64,000 nt of DNA from Nitrospirillum viridazoti CBAmc (GTDB lineage: Bacteria; Pseudomonadota; Alphaproteobacteria; Azospirillales; Azospirillaceae). Below the pieces are notes generated by a model. That model saw nothing but the letters and a program-made list of their open reading frames with translations, searched no databases and was not told the DNA's origin. Shown piece after piece: positions 16,834-26,033 of this stretch (position 1 is the stretch's first letter; the number at the start of each line of letters is the position of its first letter). A program made the position numbers and the translations under genes. The stretch covers positions 847,501-911,500 of the forward strand of contig NZ_CP022112.1 of assembly GCF_000730165.1 (NCBI RefSeq). The letters are read 5' to 3'.

Positions 16834-17319
16834 ATGATCACGTTCACGCTGAACGGACAGGCGCAGCGTTTCGAGGGCGATCCCGAGATGCCCCTGCTGT
16901 GGTATTTGCGCGATGTCCAGGGCCTGACCGGCACCAAGTTCGGCTGTGGCGAGGCGCTGTGCGGCGCCTGCACCGTGCATGCCGACGGCGCCCCCATCCG
17001 CAGCTGCCAGACGACTCTGGGCGACCTGTCCGGCGTGGCCGTCACCACCATCGAAGGCCTGTCGCCCGACGGCATGCACCCGGTGCAGGTGGCATGGCGG
17101 GAACTGAACGTGGCCCAGTGCGGCTATTGCCAGGCCGGGCAGATCATGTCGGCGGCGGCCCTGCTGAAGGATACGCCCCACCCCAGCGACGAAGCCATCG
17201 ACGACGCCATGAGCGGCAACATCTGCCGCTGCGCGACCTACCCCCGCATCCGCGCCGCCATCAAGCGCGCGGCCGGCGAGGTGCACCGCAAGACGGCCAG
17301 CAGCGGGAGTGCGAAGTGA
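16834..17319 (+). CDS. iorA: Molybdenum hydroxylase 2Fe-2S subunit, IorA type
   Basis: 161 residues. An N-terminal plant-type ferredoxin domain ([17 protein letters not shown], about 36-52) and a C-terminal four-helix [2Fe-2S] domain (CGYCQAGQ near 98 and [12 protein letters not shown] near 133) carry two iron-sulfur clusters that pass electrons from the molybdopterin subunit. The small subunit of isoquinoline 1-oxidoreductase and related aldehyde oxidases has this layout. The start ATG at 16834 is inside a much longer open frame that is not coding upstream. Its TGA overlaps the ATG of iorB by one base. Confidence 0.92.
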   Translation: MITFTLNGQAQRFEGDPEMPLLWYLRDVQGLTGTKFGCGEALCGACTVHADGAPIRSCQTTLGDLSGVAVTTIEGLSPDGMHPVQVAWRELNVAQCGYCQAGQIMSAAALLKDTPHPSDEAIDDAMSGNICRCATYPRIRAAIKRAAGEVHRKTASSGSAK

Positions 17320-19613
17320 TGAGCGGCATCACCAACCTCAGCCGCCGCGCCGCCCTGATGGGCCTGGGCGCCGGCACCTTCATCCTGGCCGGCGGGCTCG
17401 GCCTTGCGGTCGGCCCCGGCGCCCTGGCAGAGGATGCGCCCAAGAAGTATGGCGGCGACGCCATGCCGGGCGGGGTGAAGGATGACCCACGCCTGTTCGT
17501 GGCCCTGGCCGCCGACGGCACCCTCACCATCCTTTGCCATCGGGCGGAGATGGGCCAGGGCGTGCGCACCAGCTGGGCCATGGTCATCGCCGATGAGATG
17601 GATGCCGACTGGGCCAAGGTGAAGGTGGACCAGGCGCCGGGTGATGAGGCGCGCTACGGCAACCAGAACACCGACGGCTCACGCAGCATGCGCCACCACT
17701 TCCAGGCCCTGCGCCGCATCGGCGCCGCCGCGCGCCAGATGCTGGCCCAGGCCGCAGCGTCCCAGTGGGGCGTGCCGGTGGCGGAGGTGACGGTGGATCA
17801 CCACAGCCTGGTGCACGCCGCCAGCGGCCGGCGCCTGGGCTTCGGCGAGGTGGCGGCGGCCGCTGCCGCGCTGCCCGTGCCGGCGCGCGAGACGCTGGTG
17901 TTCAAGGACCCGGCCAAGTTCCGCTACATCGGCCGGGGCGACGTTGGCCTGGTCGACGGCTTCGACATCACCACCGGCCGCGCCACCTACGGCATCGACG
18001 TGCGGCGGGACAATATGCTGTACGCCGTGGTCGCCCGCCCGCCGGTGCATGGCGGCAAGCTGGGCCACTACAACGTGGATGAGGCGCTGCAGGTGCCGGG
18101 CGTGCTGAAGGTCGTGGTGCTGAACACCGCGCCCCTGCCCTCCGGCTTCCTACCCAAGGGCGGCCTGGCCGTGGTGGCGGAGAACACCTGGGCCGCGCTG
18201 AAGGGCCGCGAGAAGCTGAAGGTCACCTGGGAGGATGGGCCCAACGCCAGCTATGACAGCGCCGCCTACCGGGCGGAGCTGGAGGCGGCGGCCCGCGCCC
18301 CCGGCCAGGTGGTGCGGAACGTGGGTGACGTGGACGGCGCGCTCAAGTCGGCGGCCAAGCATGTCACGGCGGAATACTACATCCCCCACCTGGCCCAGGC
18401 GCCCATGGAACCGCCGGCCGCCGCCGCCCAGGTGACGGGCGACAAGTGCGAGATTTGGGGCAGCACCCAGGCGCCGCAGACGACGCGCGAGACGGTGGCC
18501 AAGGTGCTGAGCATCCCGCCGGAGAACGTGACGGTCCACCAGACCCTGGTGGGCGGCGGCTTCGGTCGCAAGTCCAAGCCGGATTACATCGCGGAGGCGG
18601 CCCTGCTGTCCCGCGCCATGGATGGCCGGCCGGTAAAGCTGACCTTCACCCGCACCGACGACTTGCACCACGGCTTCCTGCACACCGTGTCGGTGGAGCG
18701 GCTGGAGGGCGGACTGGACGCCAAGGGCAAGCCGGTGGCCTGGCTGCACCGCACCGTGGCCCCGTCCATCGGTGCCACCTTCACCGCCGGCGTGAAGCAT
18801 GAGGGCGCCTCGGAACTGGGCATGGGCGCCGTCAACACGCCCTGGATCGTGCCCAACCTGCGGGTGGAGAACCCGGAGGCGGAGAGCCACACCCGCATCG
18901 GCTGGTTCCGCAGCGTCTCCAACATCCCGCACGCCTTCGCGGTGCAGAGCTTCGTCGCCGAACTGGCGGAGGCGGCGGGACGCGACCCCAAGGATTTCCT
19001 GCTGGACCTGATCGGCCCGGCCCGGCAGATCAACCCGGCCGACCTGTCGGACAGCTGGAACTACAACGAAGACCCGGTGGCGTATGCCTATGACACCGGC
19101 CGTCTGCGCGGCGTGGTGGAGCGGGCGGCCAGGGAAGCCGGCTGGGGCAAGCCCCTGCCCAAGGGCCAGGGCCGGGGCATCGCCGCCCACCGCAGCTTCG
19201 CCAGCTATGCCGCCGCCGTCGTGCAGGTGGATGTCGACGCCCAGGGCAAGCTGACCATCCCCCGCGTCGACATCGCCTTCGATTGCGGCCCCGTCATCAA
19301 CCCCGACCGGGTGCGGGCGCAGCTGGAGGGGGCGGTGACCCAGGGCGTCAGCTTGGCCACGCTGGGCGAGATCAGCTTCAAGGCCGGCCAGGTGCAGCAG
19401 GACAACTTCGACACCTATCAAGTCACCCGCATCGAGGCGGCGCCCAAGGACATCCGCGTCCACCTTATGCCGGCGCCCAAGTACGACGCGCCCCTGGGCG
19501 GCGTGGGCGAACCCGGCGTCCCCCCCATCGCCCCCGCCCTGCTGAACGCCGTGTTCGCCGCCACCGGCAAACGCATCCGCAGCCTGCCCATCCGGGATCA
19601 GTTGCGGGCGTGA
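17319..19613 (+). CDS. iorB: Molybdopterin-binding oxidoreductase large subunit, IorB type
   Basis: 764 residues. The N-terminus has a twin-arginine signal (LSRRAALMGLGAGTF, about 7-21), so the folded heterodimer is probably exported with IorA. The chain holds the conserved molybdopterin segments of the xanthine-oxidase family (GQGVRTSWAMVIADEMDAD, VGGGFGRKSKPDY, and GGVGEPGVPPIAPALLNAVF near the C-terminus with the active-site Glu). Relatives oxidise N-heterocycles such as isoquinoline, or aldehydes; the substrate here is unknown. It needs the MCD-type molybdenum cofactor and no maturation genes are adjacent. It overlaps iorA by one base. Confidence 0.92.
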   Translation: MSGITNLSRRAALMGLGAGTFILAGGLGLAVGPGALAEDAPKKYGGDAMPGGVKDDPRLFVALAADGTLTILCHRAEMGQGVRTSWAMVIADEMDADWAKVKVDQAPGDEARYGNQNTDGSRSMRHHFQALRRIGAAARQMLAQAAASQWGVPVAEVTVDHHSLVHAASGRRLGFGEVAAAAAALPVPARETLVFKDPAKFRYIGRGDVGLVDGFDITTGRATYGIDVRRDNMLYAVVARPPVHGGKLGHYNVDEALQVPGVLKVVVLNTAPLPSGFLPKGGLAVVAENTWAALKGREKLKVTWEDGPNASYDSAAYRAELEAAARAPGQVVRNVGDVDGALKSAAKHVTAEYYIPHLAQAPMEPPAAAAQVTGDKCEIWGSTQAPQTTRETVAKVLSIPPENVTVHQTLVGGGFGRKSKPDYIAEAALLSRAMDGRPVKLTFTRTDDLHHGFLHTVSVERLEGGLDAKGKPVAWLHRTVAPSIGATFTAGVKHEGASELGMGAVNTPWIVPNLRVENPEAESHTRIGWFRSVSNIPHAFAVQSFVAELAEAAGRDPKDFLLDLIGPARQINPADLSDSWNYNEDPVAYAYDTGRLRGVVERAAREAGWGKPLPKGQGRGIAAHRSFASYAAAVVQVDVDAQGKLTIPRVDIAFDCGPVINPDRVRAQLEGAVTQGVSLATLGEISFKAGQVQQDNFDTYQVTRIEAAPKDIRVHLMPAPKYDAPLGGVGEPGVPPIAPALLNAVFAATGKRIRSLPIRDQLRA

Positions 19614-19689
19614 GGAAAGCCCCGCCAGGCGCCCTTCTGCCCAGTCTAAAGCGACGCCTGACCACCGGCGCGGGGCGCCCACGGGTTTC

Positions 19690-19703
19690 TGCAATCGGTT
19701 GCA
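19690..19703. promoter_or_regulatory. LacI-family-like operator upstream of the SGNH hydrolase gene
   Basis: TGCAATCGGTTGCA is an interrupted palindrome (TGCAA/TTGCA around TCGG) resembling operators of LacI/GalR-family sugar regulators. A TATAAA hexamer follows at 19733-19738. The next gene starts at 19840. No LacI-type gene is in the window. Confidence 0.4.
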
Positions 19704-19839
19704 ATTCACTCTTGTTTCAGGCGGCCGCGCGCTATAAAAGTTATACGCAACATCTATTAACTGCGACGGCAGGATAGGCGTAGTGACCGCGCCGTCCAAG
19801 TCGCCGCCAATAAACGATTGATAAGGGGGGATCACATCC

Positions 19840-21084
19840 ATGCGGCGACACCCGATGCTTTCCGCGCTTCTCGCGGTTGGCTTGGTTACGGGCCTATGCG
19901 GCCCGGCCGGGGCATCCGATACCGGCGCCTGGATAACCACCTGGGCGTCCAGTCCCTCTCTGGCCACCGAAAAGCTGCCCCTGCCGTTCTGGAAGCCGGC
20001 GCCGGAGGCGCAAGGCACGGTGCGTTACACCCTGCGGATCAGCGCCGGGGGTGACCAGGTACGCGTCCGGCTGTCGGCCGAGACCCTACCGCAGGACCTG
20101 GTGGTCGACCATGCCACCGTCGCGGTGGCCGATGCCCAAGGGCATGTGGCGCCGAGCGCCTTTCGCACCCGGACCTTCGATGGCGCCCGCACGGCCCGTG
20201 TGCCGGCGGGCGCACCGCTGCTGAGCGATCCGCTCGACCTGCCGGTCGATGCCGGCGCGGTGCTGGTGGTGAGCCTGCATCTGCCCCAGCCGGTCACCGT
20301 GCCGCAGGCGGACAACAACCATCACACCGACATCCTGCCCGGCGACGACCGGACGGAGGCCGTCACGCTGGACGGCGCGCGGGGCGAGGACGCGCGGGAG
20401 ATTGTGTCCGCCCTGCTGGTCCATTCCGGCGCACAGGCGCGCACCATCGTCGCGTTCGGCGATTCCATTACCGACGGCTTCGGTGCCAAGGATAGGCTGA
20501 TGCGGGGCTGGCCGGACCAGTTGGCCGCCTTGCTGCGCGCCAAGGGCCGGCGCGATATCGGTATCGCCAACGCCGGCATCGGCGGCAACCGGGTTCTGCG
20601 CGGTGAGGTCGGCCCGTCAGCCCTGGCCCGGTTCGACCGCGATGCGCTGGCTGTCCCAGGCGTGACCGACATCGTCCTGCTGGAGGGCATCAACGATTTG
20701 GGCCTGAGCGGCCTGCCGACCTTGCGGACCAGCGCCACGCACCCGGTGGTGACGGCGGAGGACATCATCGCCGGCTACCGCCAGCTGATCGAGCGGGCGC
20801 GGGCGCGGCACCTGAAGGTGCATGGCGCCACCCTTACGCCGGCCATCGGCGCCACCTTCCCCGGCTACGCCACACCGGAAAAGGACGCGATGCGGCAAAA
20901 GATCAACACCTGGATCCGCACCAGCGGTGCCTTTGACGACGTGATCGATTTCGACGCCGCCGTGCGCGACCCAGCCCACCCCGACCGCATCCGCGCCGAC
21001 TATGACTGCGGTGACCACCTGCATCCGTCCGATGCCGGGTATCACGCCATGGCGGAGACGGCGCTGGCGGTCATATCTCCCTGA
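19840..21084 (+). CDS. Exported SGNH/GDSL hydrolase
   Basis: 414 residues with a Sec signal peptide (cleavage near 25). After an approximately 175-residue beta-rich N-terminal domain come the four SGNH blocks: GDSITDG with nucleophile Ser at about 209, the Gly block NAGIGGNR, the Asn block EGINDLG, and DCGDHLHP with the Asp-x-x-His pair near the C-terminus. Homologues are extracellular esterases acting on acylated polysaccharides or lipids. The LacI-like operator upstream fits a carbohydrate-esterase role, but the substrate is not determined. The gene is monocistronic. Confidence 0.88.
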   Translation: MRRHPMLSALLAVGLVTGLCGPAGASDTGAWITTWASSPSLATEKLPLPFWKPAPEAQGTVRYTLRISAGGDQVRVRLSAETLPQDLVVDHATVAVADAQGHVAPSAFRTRTFDGARTARVPAGAPLLSDPLDLPVDAGAVLVVSLHLPQPVTVPQADNNHHTDILPGDDRTEAVTLDGARGEDAREIVSALLVHSGAQARTIVAFGDSITDGFGAKDRLMRGWPDQLAALLRAKGRRDIGIANAGIGGNRVLRGEVGPSALARFDRDALAVPGVTDIVLLEGINDLGLSGLPTLRTSATHPVVTAEDIIAGYRQLIERARARHLKVHGATLTPAIGATFPGYATPEKDAMRQKINTWIRTSGAFDDVIDFDAAVRDPAHPDRIRADYDCGDHLHPSDAGYHAMAETALAVISP

Positions 21085-21096
21085 CCAACACCAGGA

Positions 21097-22968
21097 TCAA
21101 TCCGGCCGCATTCGCCGGTGCAGGGTGCTGCGGTGCACGCCCAGTTCCCGGGCGGCGGCGCTGATGTTGCCACGGTGGCGCTCCAGTACCTGGCGGATGG
21201 CGTCATCCTCCCGCGCTTTGAGGCTGGGCGCCGGGGCGCCGGTCTGTGCTGCGGGCGCCAGGTCCGGCGGCAGGTCGGCCGGGGCGATCAGGGTCCCCGG
21301 CGGCGACAGGGCCACCAGGGTGCGCAGCAGGTTGGCCAGTTCGCGCAGGTTGCCGGGCCAGTCATGGCGGCGCAGGCGGTCGCGGGCGGCGGGGGCCAGA
21401 CGGATGCCCCGCTCGGCGGTGCCAAAGCTGGCCATCAGGGCGTCGATGATGCCGTCCAACGACCGCTCGCGCAGGGGCGGCAGGGTCACCACCAGGTGCT
21501 TCAGCCGGTAATAGAGGTCGGCGCGGAAGGTGCCCTCGGCCACGCAGGCCGCCAAGTCGCGGTGGGTGGCGGTGACCAGCAGGAAATCCACCTTCACCGG
21601 GCGGCCGCCCACGGGCGTCACCTCCCCATCCTGCAGCACGCGCAGCAGGCGGGCCTGCAGGGCCGGCGGCATGTCGCCGATCTCATCCAGGAACAGGATG
21701 CCGCCGTCGGCCTGGCGGATCTGGCCGCGATGGCCGCCCCGCCGGGCGCCGGTGAAGGCACCATCCTCGTACCCGAACAGCTCGGATTCCAGCAGGCCTT
21801 CCGGAATGGCGGCGCAGTTGACCGCCACCAGGGGCGCCTGCGCCCGCCCACAGGCGGCATGGGCCGCGCGCACGAACACCTCCTTGCCCGTTCCCGTCTC
21901 CCCCTGCAGCAGCACGGGGATGCTGGCGTCCAGCGCCCGGATGGCGCGCTCCAGCAGCGGCCGGGTGCCGGCATCCCACAGCATGCCGTCCGGGGCGGTC
22001 GCCGGCGGGGACAGGTCCTTGGCATGGGCCGGGCGGCGTATCGCGGGGCGGCTCTTGCCTGGCGTGGTGATGCGGGCATGCAGCGGGCGGCCGCTGTCGG
22101 CAGTGCGCAGGATACGGTCGCCCCGCGCCAGGCCGCCATCCAGCACGCTCTCCAGCCGCACGCGGCCGATGGCGGCGGCGTCCAGGCCCAACAGGGCCAG
22201 CGCCGCCGGGTTGGCTGCACGCACCACGCCATCGTCCACCGCCAGCAGGCCTTCCTGCGGCGTGCCCAGCCAGCCGGGATGGGCGTGCAGGCGCACCACC
22301 AGCTCGTGCCCCTCCGCCGCTTGCGCCGCCCAACGATGTTCCAGGTGGGCCACCGCCAGGCTGGCCAGGCTTCTGGCGCTGGTGCCCTGGCTATCCGACC
22401 GGGCCGCGCGCGTGTCGCCCGACAGGTCGATGACACCGGCCAGCGCGCCATAGGGGTCCATCACCGGCATGGCGGTGCAGATGAGAAAGGCATTGTCGGT
22501 CAGGTAATGCTCCGCCCCCCGCACCTGGACCAGGGCGCGTTCCGCCAAGGCGGTACCCACGGCGTTGGTGCCCTCGTCATCCTCCCCCCAGCCGGCGCCG
22601 GGCTGGAGGGAGACGCGGCGGGCGCGGCGGACAAAGCCGGCGTCGCCGCGCGCATCCAGGATCAGGCCCCGATCGTTGGTCAGAAGCACCATGCCGCCCA
22701 GGTCACGCATGGCCTGGTGCAGGGTGTCCAGCTCGGGTGTCGCAAGATGCATCAGGGTATGGTGACGCTCGCGCAGCACCGCCAGATCGGCGCGTGACAG
22801 CGGATCCTGGCGTGCGGGCCGGTCGGCGCGCAGGCCCCGATCGGCACAGCGGCGCCAGGACCGCGCGATGATGGGCGGTACGGGAGCCCCCTCCAGGCCG
22901 CCCGCCTCGCCCAACCGCTCGCGCGCCATGGCCAGGGCGGTCGCCAGACTTTGCGGGGCGTTCGCCAT
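21097..22968 (-). CDS. acoR: Sigma-54-dependent activator, AcoR-like
   Basis: 623 residues from ATG 22968 with GGAGG seven bases upstream; the frame extends further but without a site. A GAF-type sensor region occupies roughly 60-320, then the AAA+ domain with Walker A GETGTGKE, the GAFTGA sigma-54 contact loop (as EDGAFTGARRGG) and Walker B GGILFLDEIGDM, and a C-terminal Fis-type helix-turn-helix (RGNISAAARELGVHRSTLHRRM). It activates sigma-54 promoters after ligand sensing. The divergent aldehyde dehydrogenase operon has a textbook sigma-54 promoter and two dyad upstream sites, so this is its regulator. Acetoin, ethanol or acetaldehyde is the likely signal; this is inference. Confidence 0.93.
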   Translation of the reverse strand: MANAPQSLATALAMARERLGEAGGLEGAPVPPIIARSWRRCADRGLRADRPARQDPLSRADLAVLRERHHTLMHLATPELDTLHQAMRDLGGMVLLTNDRGLILDARGDAGFVRRARRVSLQPGAGWGEDDEGTNAVGTALAERALVQVRGAEHYLTDNAFLICTAMPVMDPYGALAGVIDLSGDTRAARSDSQGTSARSLASLAVAHLEHRWAAQAAEGHELVVRLHAHPGWLGTPQEGLLAVDDGVVRAANPAALALLGLDAAAIGRVRLESVLDGGLARGDRILRTADSGRPLHARITTPGKSRPAIRRPAHAKDLSPPATAPDGMLWDAGTRPLLERAIRALDASIPVLLQGETGTGKEVFVRAAHAACGRAQAPLVAVNCAAIPEGLLESELFGYEDGAFTGARRGGHRGQIRQADGGILFLDEIGDMPPALQARLLRVLQDGEVTPVGGRPVKVDFLLVTATHRDLAACVAEGTFRADLYYRLKHLVVTLPPLRERSLDGIIDALMASFGTAERGIRLAPAARDRLRRHDWPGNLRELANLLRTLVALSPPGTLIAPADLPPDLAPAAQTGAPAPSLKAREDDAIRQVLERHRGNISAAARELGVHRSTLHRRMRPD

Positions 22969-22986
22969 GCTGATCCTCCCGATAAT

Positions 22987-23024
22987 CGCGACAGGTGTCG
23001 CGGACGTGTCGCGCATTGCGACAC
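22987..23024. promoter_or_regulatory. Two upstream activator sites for the AcoR-like protein
   Basis: CGCGACA-GG-TGTCGCG (22987-23002) and GTGTCGC-gcatt-GCGACAC (23006-23024) are adjacent inverted repeats of the same TGTCGC half-site. They lie about 117-170 bp upstream of the -24/-12 element, the right distance for enhancer binding by a sigma-54 activator. Confidence 0.8.
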
Positions 23025-23140
23025 ATCCGGCGCCGGTCTTTGGGGTAAAGCATGGGGCAGATCGGCGCCTCCCGCAACCCGACCTAAGTGGCATGGATTA
23101 AGGGCTTGATCCGGCGGGATTCCTGAAATCATCAACGCGG

Positions 23141-23157
23141 TTGGCACGGCCCTTGCC
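23141..23157 (+). promoter_or_regulatory. Sigma-54 (-24/-12) promoter
   Basis: TTGGCACGGCCCTTGCC matches the sigma-54 consensus TGGCACG-N4-TTGC, with GG and GC correctly spaced. Transcription would begin near 23168, about 50 bases before the aldehyde dehydrogenase start. Confidence 0.92.
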
Positions 23158-23217
23158 ATTGGTAAGCCAGCGCAAACCGCCCGCCTGAGGCGCAAAACAA
23201 GCTGGAGGACACGTTAC

Positions 23218-24738
23218 ATGGCCAAGATCGCCCCCGGACAGTATGGCAGCCCGGTCTCGTTCAAGAGCCGCTATGGCAATTTCATCGGCGGTGAGTGGGT
23301 GCCGCCGGCGTCCGGCGAGTATTTCCAGAACACCACCCCCATCACCGGCCAGGTCATTTGCGAGATACCGCGGTCGAACGCGGAGGATATCGAGCGCGCG
23401 CTGGACGCGGCGCACGCCGCCAAACGCGACTGGGGCCGCACCTCGGCCGCCGACCGCGCCCGCGTCCTGGAAAAGATCGCCCAGCGCATCGACGACAACC
23501 TGGAAACCCTGGCGACGGTGGAAACCTGGGACAACGGCAAGCCCATCCGCGAGACGCGCGCCGCCGACATCCCCCTGGCCGCCGATCATTTCCGCTATTT
23601 CGCCGCCGCCATTCGCGCGCAAGAAAGCGGCATCTCGGAGATCGACCACAACACCATCGCCTACCATTACCACGAGCCCCTGGGCGTGGTGGGCCAGATC
23701 ATCCCCTGGAACTTCCCCATCCTGATGGCGACGTGGAAGCTGGCCCCGGCCCTGGCCGCCGGCAACTGCGTGGTGCTGAAGCCGGCGGAACAGACGCCGG
23801 TCAGCATCCTGGTGCTGGTGGAACTGATCCAGGACCTGTTACCCAAGGGCGTGCTCAACGTCGTTAACGGCTTCGGTGTCGAGGCCGGCAAGCCGCTGGC
23901 CAGCAGTTCCCGCATCGCCAAGATCGCCTTCACCGGAGAAACCACCACCGGCCGGCTGATCATGCAGTACGCCTCACAGAACCTGATCCCCGTGACGCTG
24001 GAGTTGGGCGGCAAGTCGCCCAACATCTTCTTCGACGACGTGGCGGCCCAGGACGACGCCTTCCTGGACAAGGCCATCGAGGGCTTCGTCATGTTCGCCC
24101 TGAACCAGGGCGAGGTCTGCACCTGCCCCTCGCGCGCCCTGATCCAGGAAAGCCTGTACGGCCGCTTCATGGACAAGGCGCTGGCCCGCGTGCAGGCCAT
24201 CAAGCAGGGCAACCCGCTGGACGGCGACACCATGATCGGCGCCCAGGCCAGCAGCGAGCAGCTGGAGAAGATCCTCTCTTACCTCGACATCGGCAAAAAA
24301 GAAGGCGCCAAGGTGCTGGCCGGCGGCAACCGGGCGGAACTGTCGGGTGACCTCGCCGGCGGCTTCTACGTCCAGCCCACGGTGTTCCAGGGCAACAACC
24401 GCATGCGCATCTTCCAGGAGGAAATTTTCGGCCCGGTCGTGGCCGTCACCACCTTCAAGGACGAGGAGGAGGCCCTGCACGTCGCCAACGACACGCTGTA
24501 TGGCCTGGGTGCGGGCGTGTGGACGCGCGACATCAACCGCGCCTACCGCTTCGGCCGGGAAATCCAGGCGGGCCGGGTGTGGACCAACTGCTACCACCTG
24601 TACCCGGCGCACGCAGCCTTCGGCGGCTACAAGCAGTCCGGCATCGGGCGGGAAAACCACGCCATGATGCTGGACCATTACCAGCAGACCAAGAACCAGT
24701 TGGTCAGCTACAGCCCCAACGCCCTGGGCTTCTTCTGA
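23218..24738 (+). CDS. exaC: NAD-dependent aldehyde dehydrogenase (acetaldehyde type)
   Basis: 506 residues, the usual family length. Catalytic Cys is at about 301 ([11 protein letters not shown], with a second Cys two residues on), general base Glu at about 262 (LELGGKSPN), and Asn at about 165 (IPWNFPI). It oxidises acetaldehyde and similar aldehydes to acids with NAD+ in the cytoplasm and closely resembles ExaC/AcoD enzymes of ethanol and acetoin catabolism. It is driven by the sigma-54 promoter at 23141 and the divergent AcoR-like protein. GGAGG precedes the ATG by nine bases. Its TGA overlaps the next start by one base. Confidence 0.94.
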   Translation: MAKIAPGQYGSPVSFKSRYGNFIGGEWVPPASGEYFQNTTPITGQVICEIPRSNAEDIERALDAAHAAKRDWGRTSAADRARVLEKIAQRIDDNLETLATVETWDNGKPIRETRAADIPLAADHFRYFAAAIRAQESGISEIDHNTIAYHYHEPLGVVGQIIPWNFPILMATWKLAPALAAGNCVVLKPAEQTPVSILVLVELIQDLLPKGVLNVVNGFGVEAGKPLASSSRIAKIAFTGETTTGRLIMQYASQNLIPVTLELGGKSPNIFFDDVAAQDDAFLDKAIEGFVMFALNQGEVCTCPSRALIQESLYGRFMDKALARVQAIKQGNPLDGDTMIGAQASSEQLEKILSYLDIGKKEGAKVLAGGNRAELSGDLAGGFYVQPTVFQGNNRMRIFQEEIFGPVVAVTTFKDEEEALHVANDTLYGLGAGVWTRDINRAYRFGREIQAGRVWTNCYHLYPAHAAFGGYKQSGIGRENHAMMLDHYQQTKNQLVSYSPNALGFF

Positions 24739-25196
24739 TGACCGGCCTGGCCATTCCCAACCCGGACAGCCAGGCCTCCACGGATCCCGGACCATCGGAA
24801 ACGGTGGTCCGGGCCGCCGTGCTGAGGGTCGACGCGACACCGGAGGCGCTGGCGCTGATCCAAAGGCTGGAGGCCCGCCACGGCCCCCTGCTGTTCCACC
24901 AGTCCGGCGGCTGCTGCGATGGCAGCGCGCCCATGTGCTACCCGCGTGGGGAGTTCATGACCGGCGACGGCGACGTCCTGCTGGGCGAAATCGGCGGCCA
25001 GCCCTTCTACATGGGCAAGGCCCAGTTCGAGTATTGGAAGCACACCCGCCTGACCATAGACGTCGTTCCCGGCCGGGGCGGCATGTTCTCCCTGGAAGGG
25101 CCGGAGGGCCTGCGTTTCCTCACCCGGTCGCGGCTGTTTACGGATGAGGAATACAGAGCGTTAAATATAGACGACGCGCTTTGCACCCTAACGTAA
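24738..25196 (+). CDS. DUF779-family protein
   Basis: 152 residues. Contains the Cys-rich family core HQSGGCCDGSAPMCYP (about 56-71). DUF779 genes are typically found directly behind acetaldehyde dehydrogenases like this one, and the cysteines suggest a metal or redox role that has not been defined. The start ATG overlaps the aldehyde dehydrogenase stop as TGATG, so the two are translated from one message. The N-terminal 25 residues are low-complexity and may be dispensable. Confidence 0.88.
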   Translation: MTGLAIPNPDSQASTDPGPSETVVRAAVLRVDATPEALALIQRLEARHGPLLFHQSGGCCDGSAPMCYPRGEFMTGDGDVLLGEIGGQPFYMGKAQFEYWKHTRLTIDVVPGRGGMFSLEGPEGLRFLTRSRLFTDEEYRALNIDDALCTLT

Positions 25197-25211
25197 AAAA
25201 CACTAAGAGGT

Positions 25212-25242
25212 TACGGACGGCGGCATTAAGCCGCCGTCCGTA
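25212..25242. terminator. Bidirectional terminator hairpin
   Basis: Perfect 13-bp arms TACGGACGGCGGC (25212-25224) and its complement (25230-25242) with an ATTAA loop. It lies between the convergent DUF779 and hicB genes and overlaps the hicB stop codon. Confidence 0.75.
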
Positions 25243-25639
25243 TGTCTAAATCAACACCCAAAACTGCTAGAGCTTGGTCGATTTGATTCATGCGTGAGGC
25301 ATGATGCACATTAAGAAGCCGAGCAACAGTCGTCTTATCGACCCCCATCGCCCTTTGAAGATCGGCGCGCCGCCACCCTTTCGCCTTCATGGCTCGATAG
25401 AGTAGTGCTTTTGCCCATACGAGAGATGGAATAGCGATGCTTTTGCTGTTGTTGACTGGTGAAGGATCGGGAATAGGATCGCCGTCCTCGATCATCTCAC
25501 CTATCATTACGATAGCAGCATCACAGAGACGAGTAACAGCTTCATCAATGCTATCTCCCTGATCATGCACGCCGGGAAGGTCGGGGGCTGACGCAACATA
25601 AACACCTCCATCTTCCTCGATGACTATCGGGAAACGCAT
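25226..25639 (-). CDS. hicB: HicB-type antitoxin
   Basis: 137 residues. The N-terminal half is the HicB partial RNase H-like fold (FPIVIEEDGGVYVASAPDLPGVHDQGDS) and the C-terminal half is a helix-turn-helix (DLQRAMGVDKTTVARLLN) for autorepression. It neutralises the HicA toxin. A GAGG ribosome site precedes the ATG. The gene is markedly AT-richer than the flanking DNA, which suggests horizontal acquisition. It lies 29 bp downstream of hicA. Confidence 0.92.
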   Translation of the reverse strand: MRFPIVIEEDGGVYVASAPDLPGVHDQGDSIDEAVTRLCDAAIVMIGEMIEDGDPIPDPSPVNNSKSIAIPSLVWAKALLYRAMKAKGWRRADLQRAMGVDKTTVARLLNVHHASRMNQIDQALAVLGVDLDIRTAA

Positions 25640-25668
25640 ATGAAACCTCGCAGATGTCGCTATGTAGA

Positions 25669-25875
25669 TCAGAGATCTACATCTTTCCGTAAAAGATTGA
25701 GATCTTTCAGGATTTTAAGAAGCAAGTTATCGCTGATTTCAAATCCCTTCCCATGATTGGGAATGTGTGTTTTTCGCCCTTTGAAAACAGCAACTTGATG
25801 GCCACCCTTACCAGGGCGGATAGTAGCACCTAGTCGAGTTAATGCGCTCCTAAGCGCACGTGGCTTCGTAGGCAA
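25669..25875 (-). CDS. hicA: HicA-type mRNA interferase toxin
   Basis: 68 residues with the double-stranded RNA-binding-like fold of HicA. The catalytic His is at about 26 in GKGGHQVAVFKG, followed by the THIPNHGKGFEIS segment typical of the family. It would cleave mRNA and block translation unless bound by HicB. The start is TTG at 25875, with GGAG seven bases upstream. The toxin gene precedes the antitoxin gene, the usual hicAB order. Base composition is AT-rich. Confidence 0.9.
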   Translation of the reverse strand: MPTKPRALRSALTRLGATIRPGKGGHQVAVFKGRKTHIPNHGKGFEISDNLLLKILKDLNLLRKDVDL

Positions 25876-25972
25876 TTACATCTCCATGAAGTCAACTTTA
25901 TTCGCATTGCATCTCTCCCTAGGCAGGTTCGGGGTAAGCGATAGTGGGGTCATATTTGTCCCCTGTCAACGC

Positions 25973-26000
25973 AAAATGGGGACACATCAGTCCCCATTTT
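25973..26000 (-). terminator. Rho-independent terminator of the island permease gene
   Basis: AAAATGGGGAC (25973-25983) and GTCCCCATTTT (25990-26000) are perfect 11-bp arms with a six-base loop. On the minus strand the right arm ends in AUUUU. It lies 33 bp past the permease stop and would end the seven-gene minus-strand unit. Confidence 0.75.
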
Positions 26001-26033
26001 CTTTGGCATTGGGATACTTGAAATCCTCCACGA

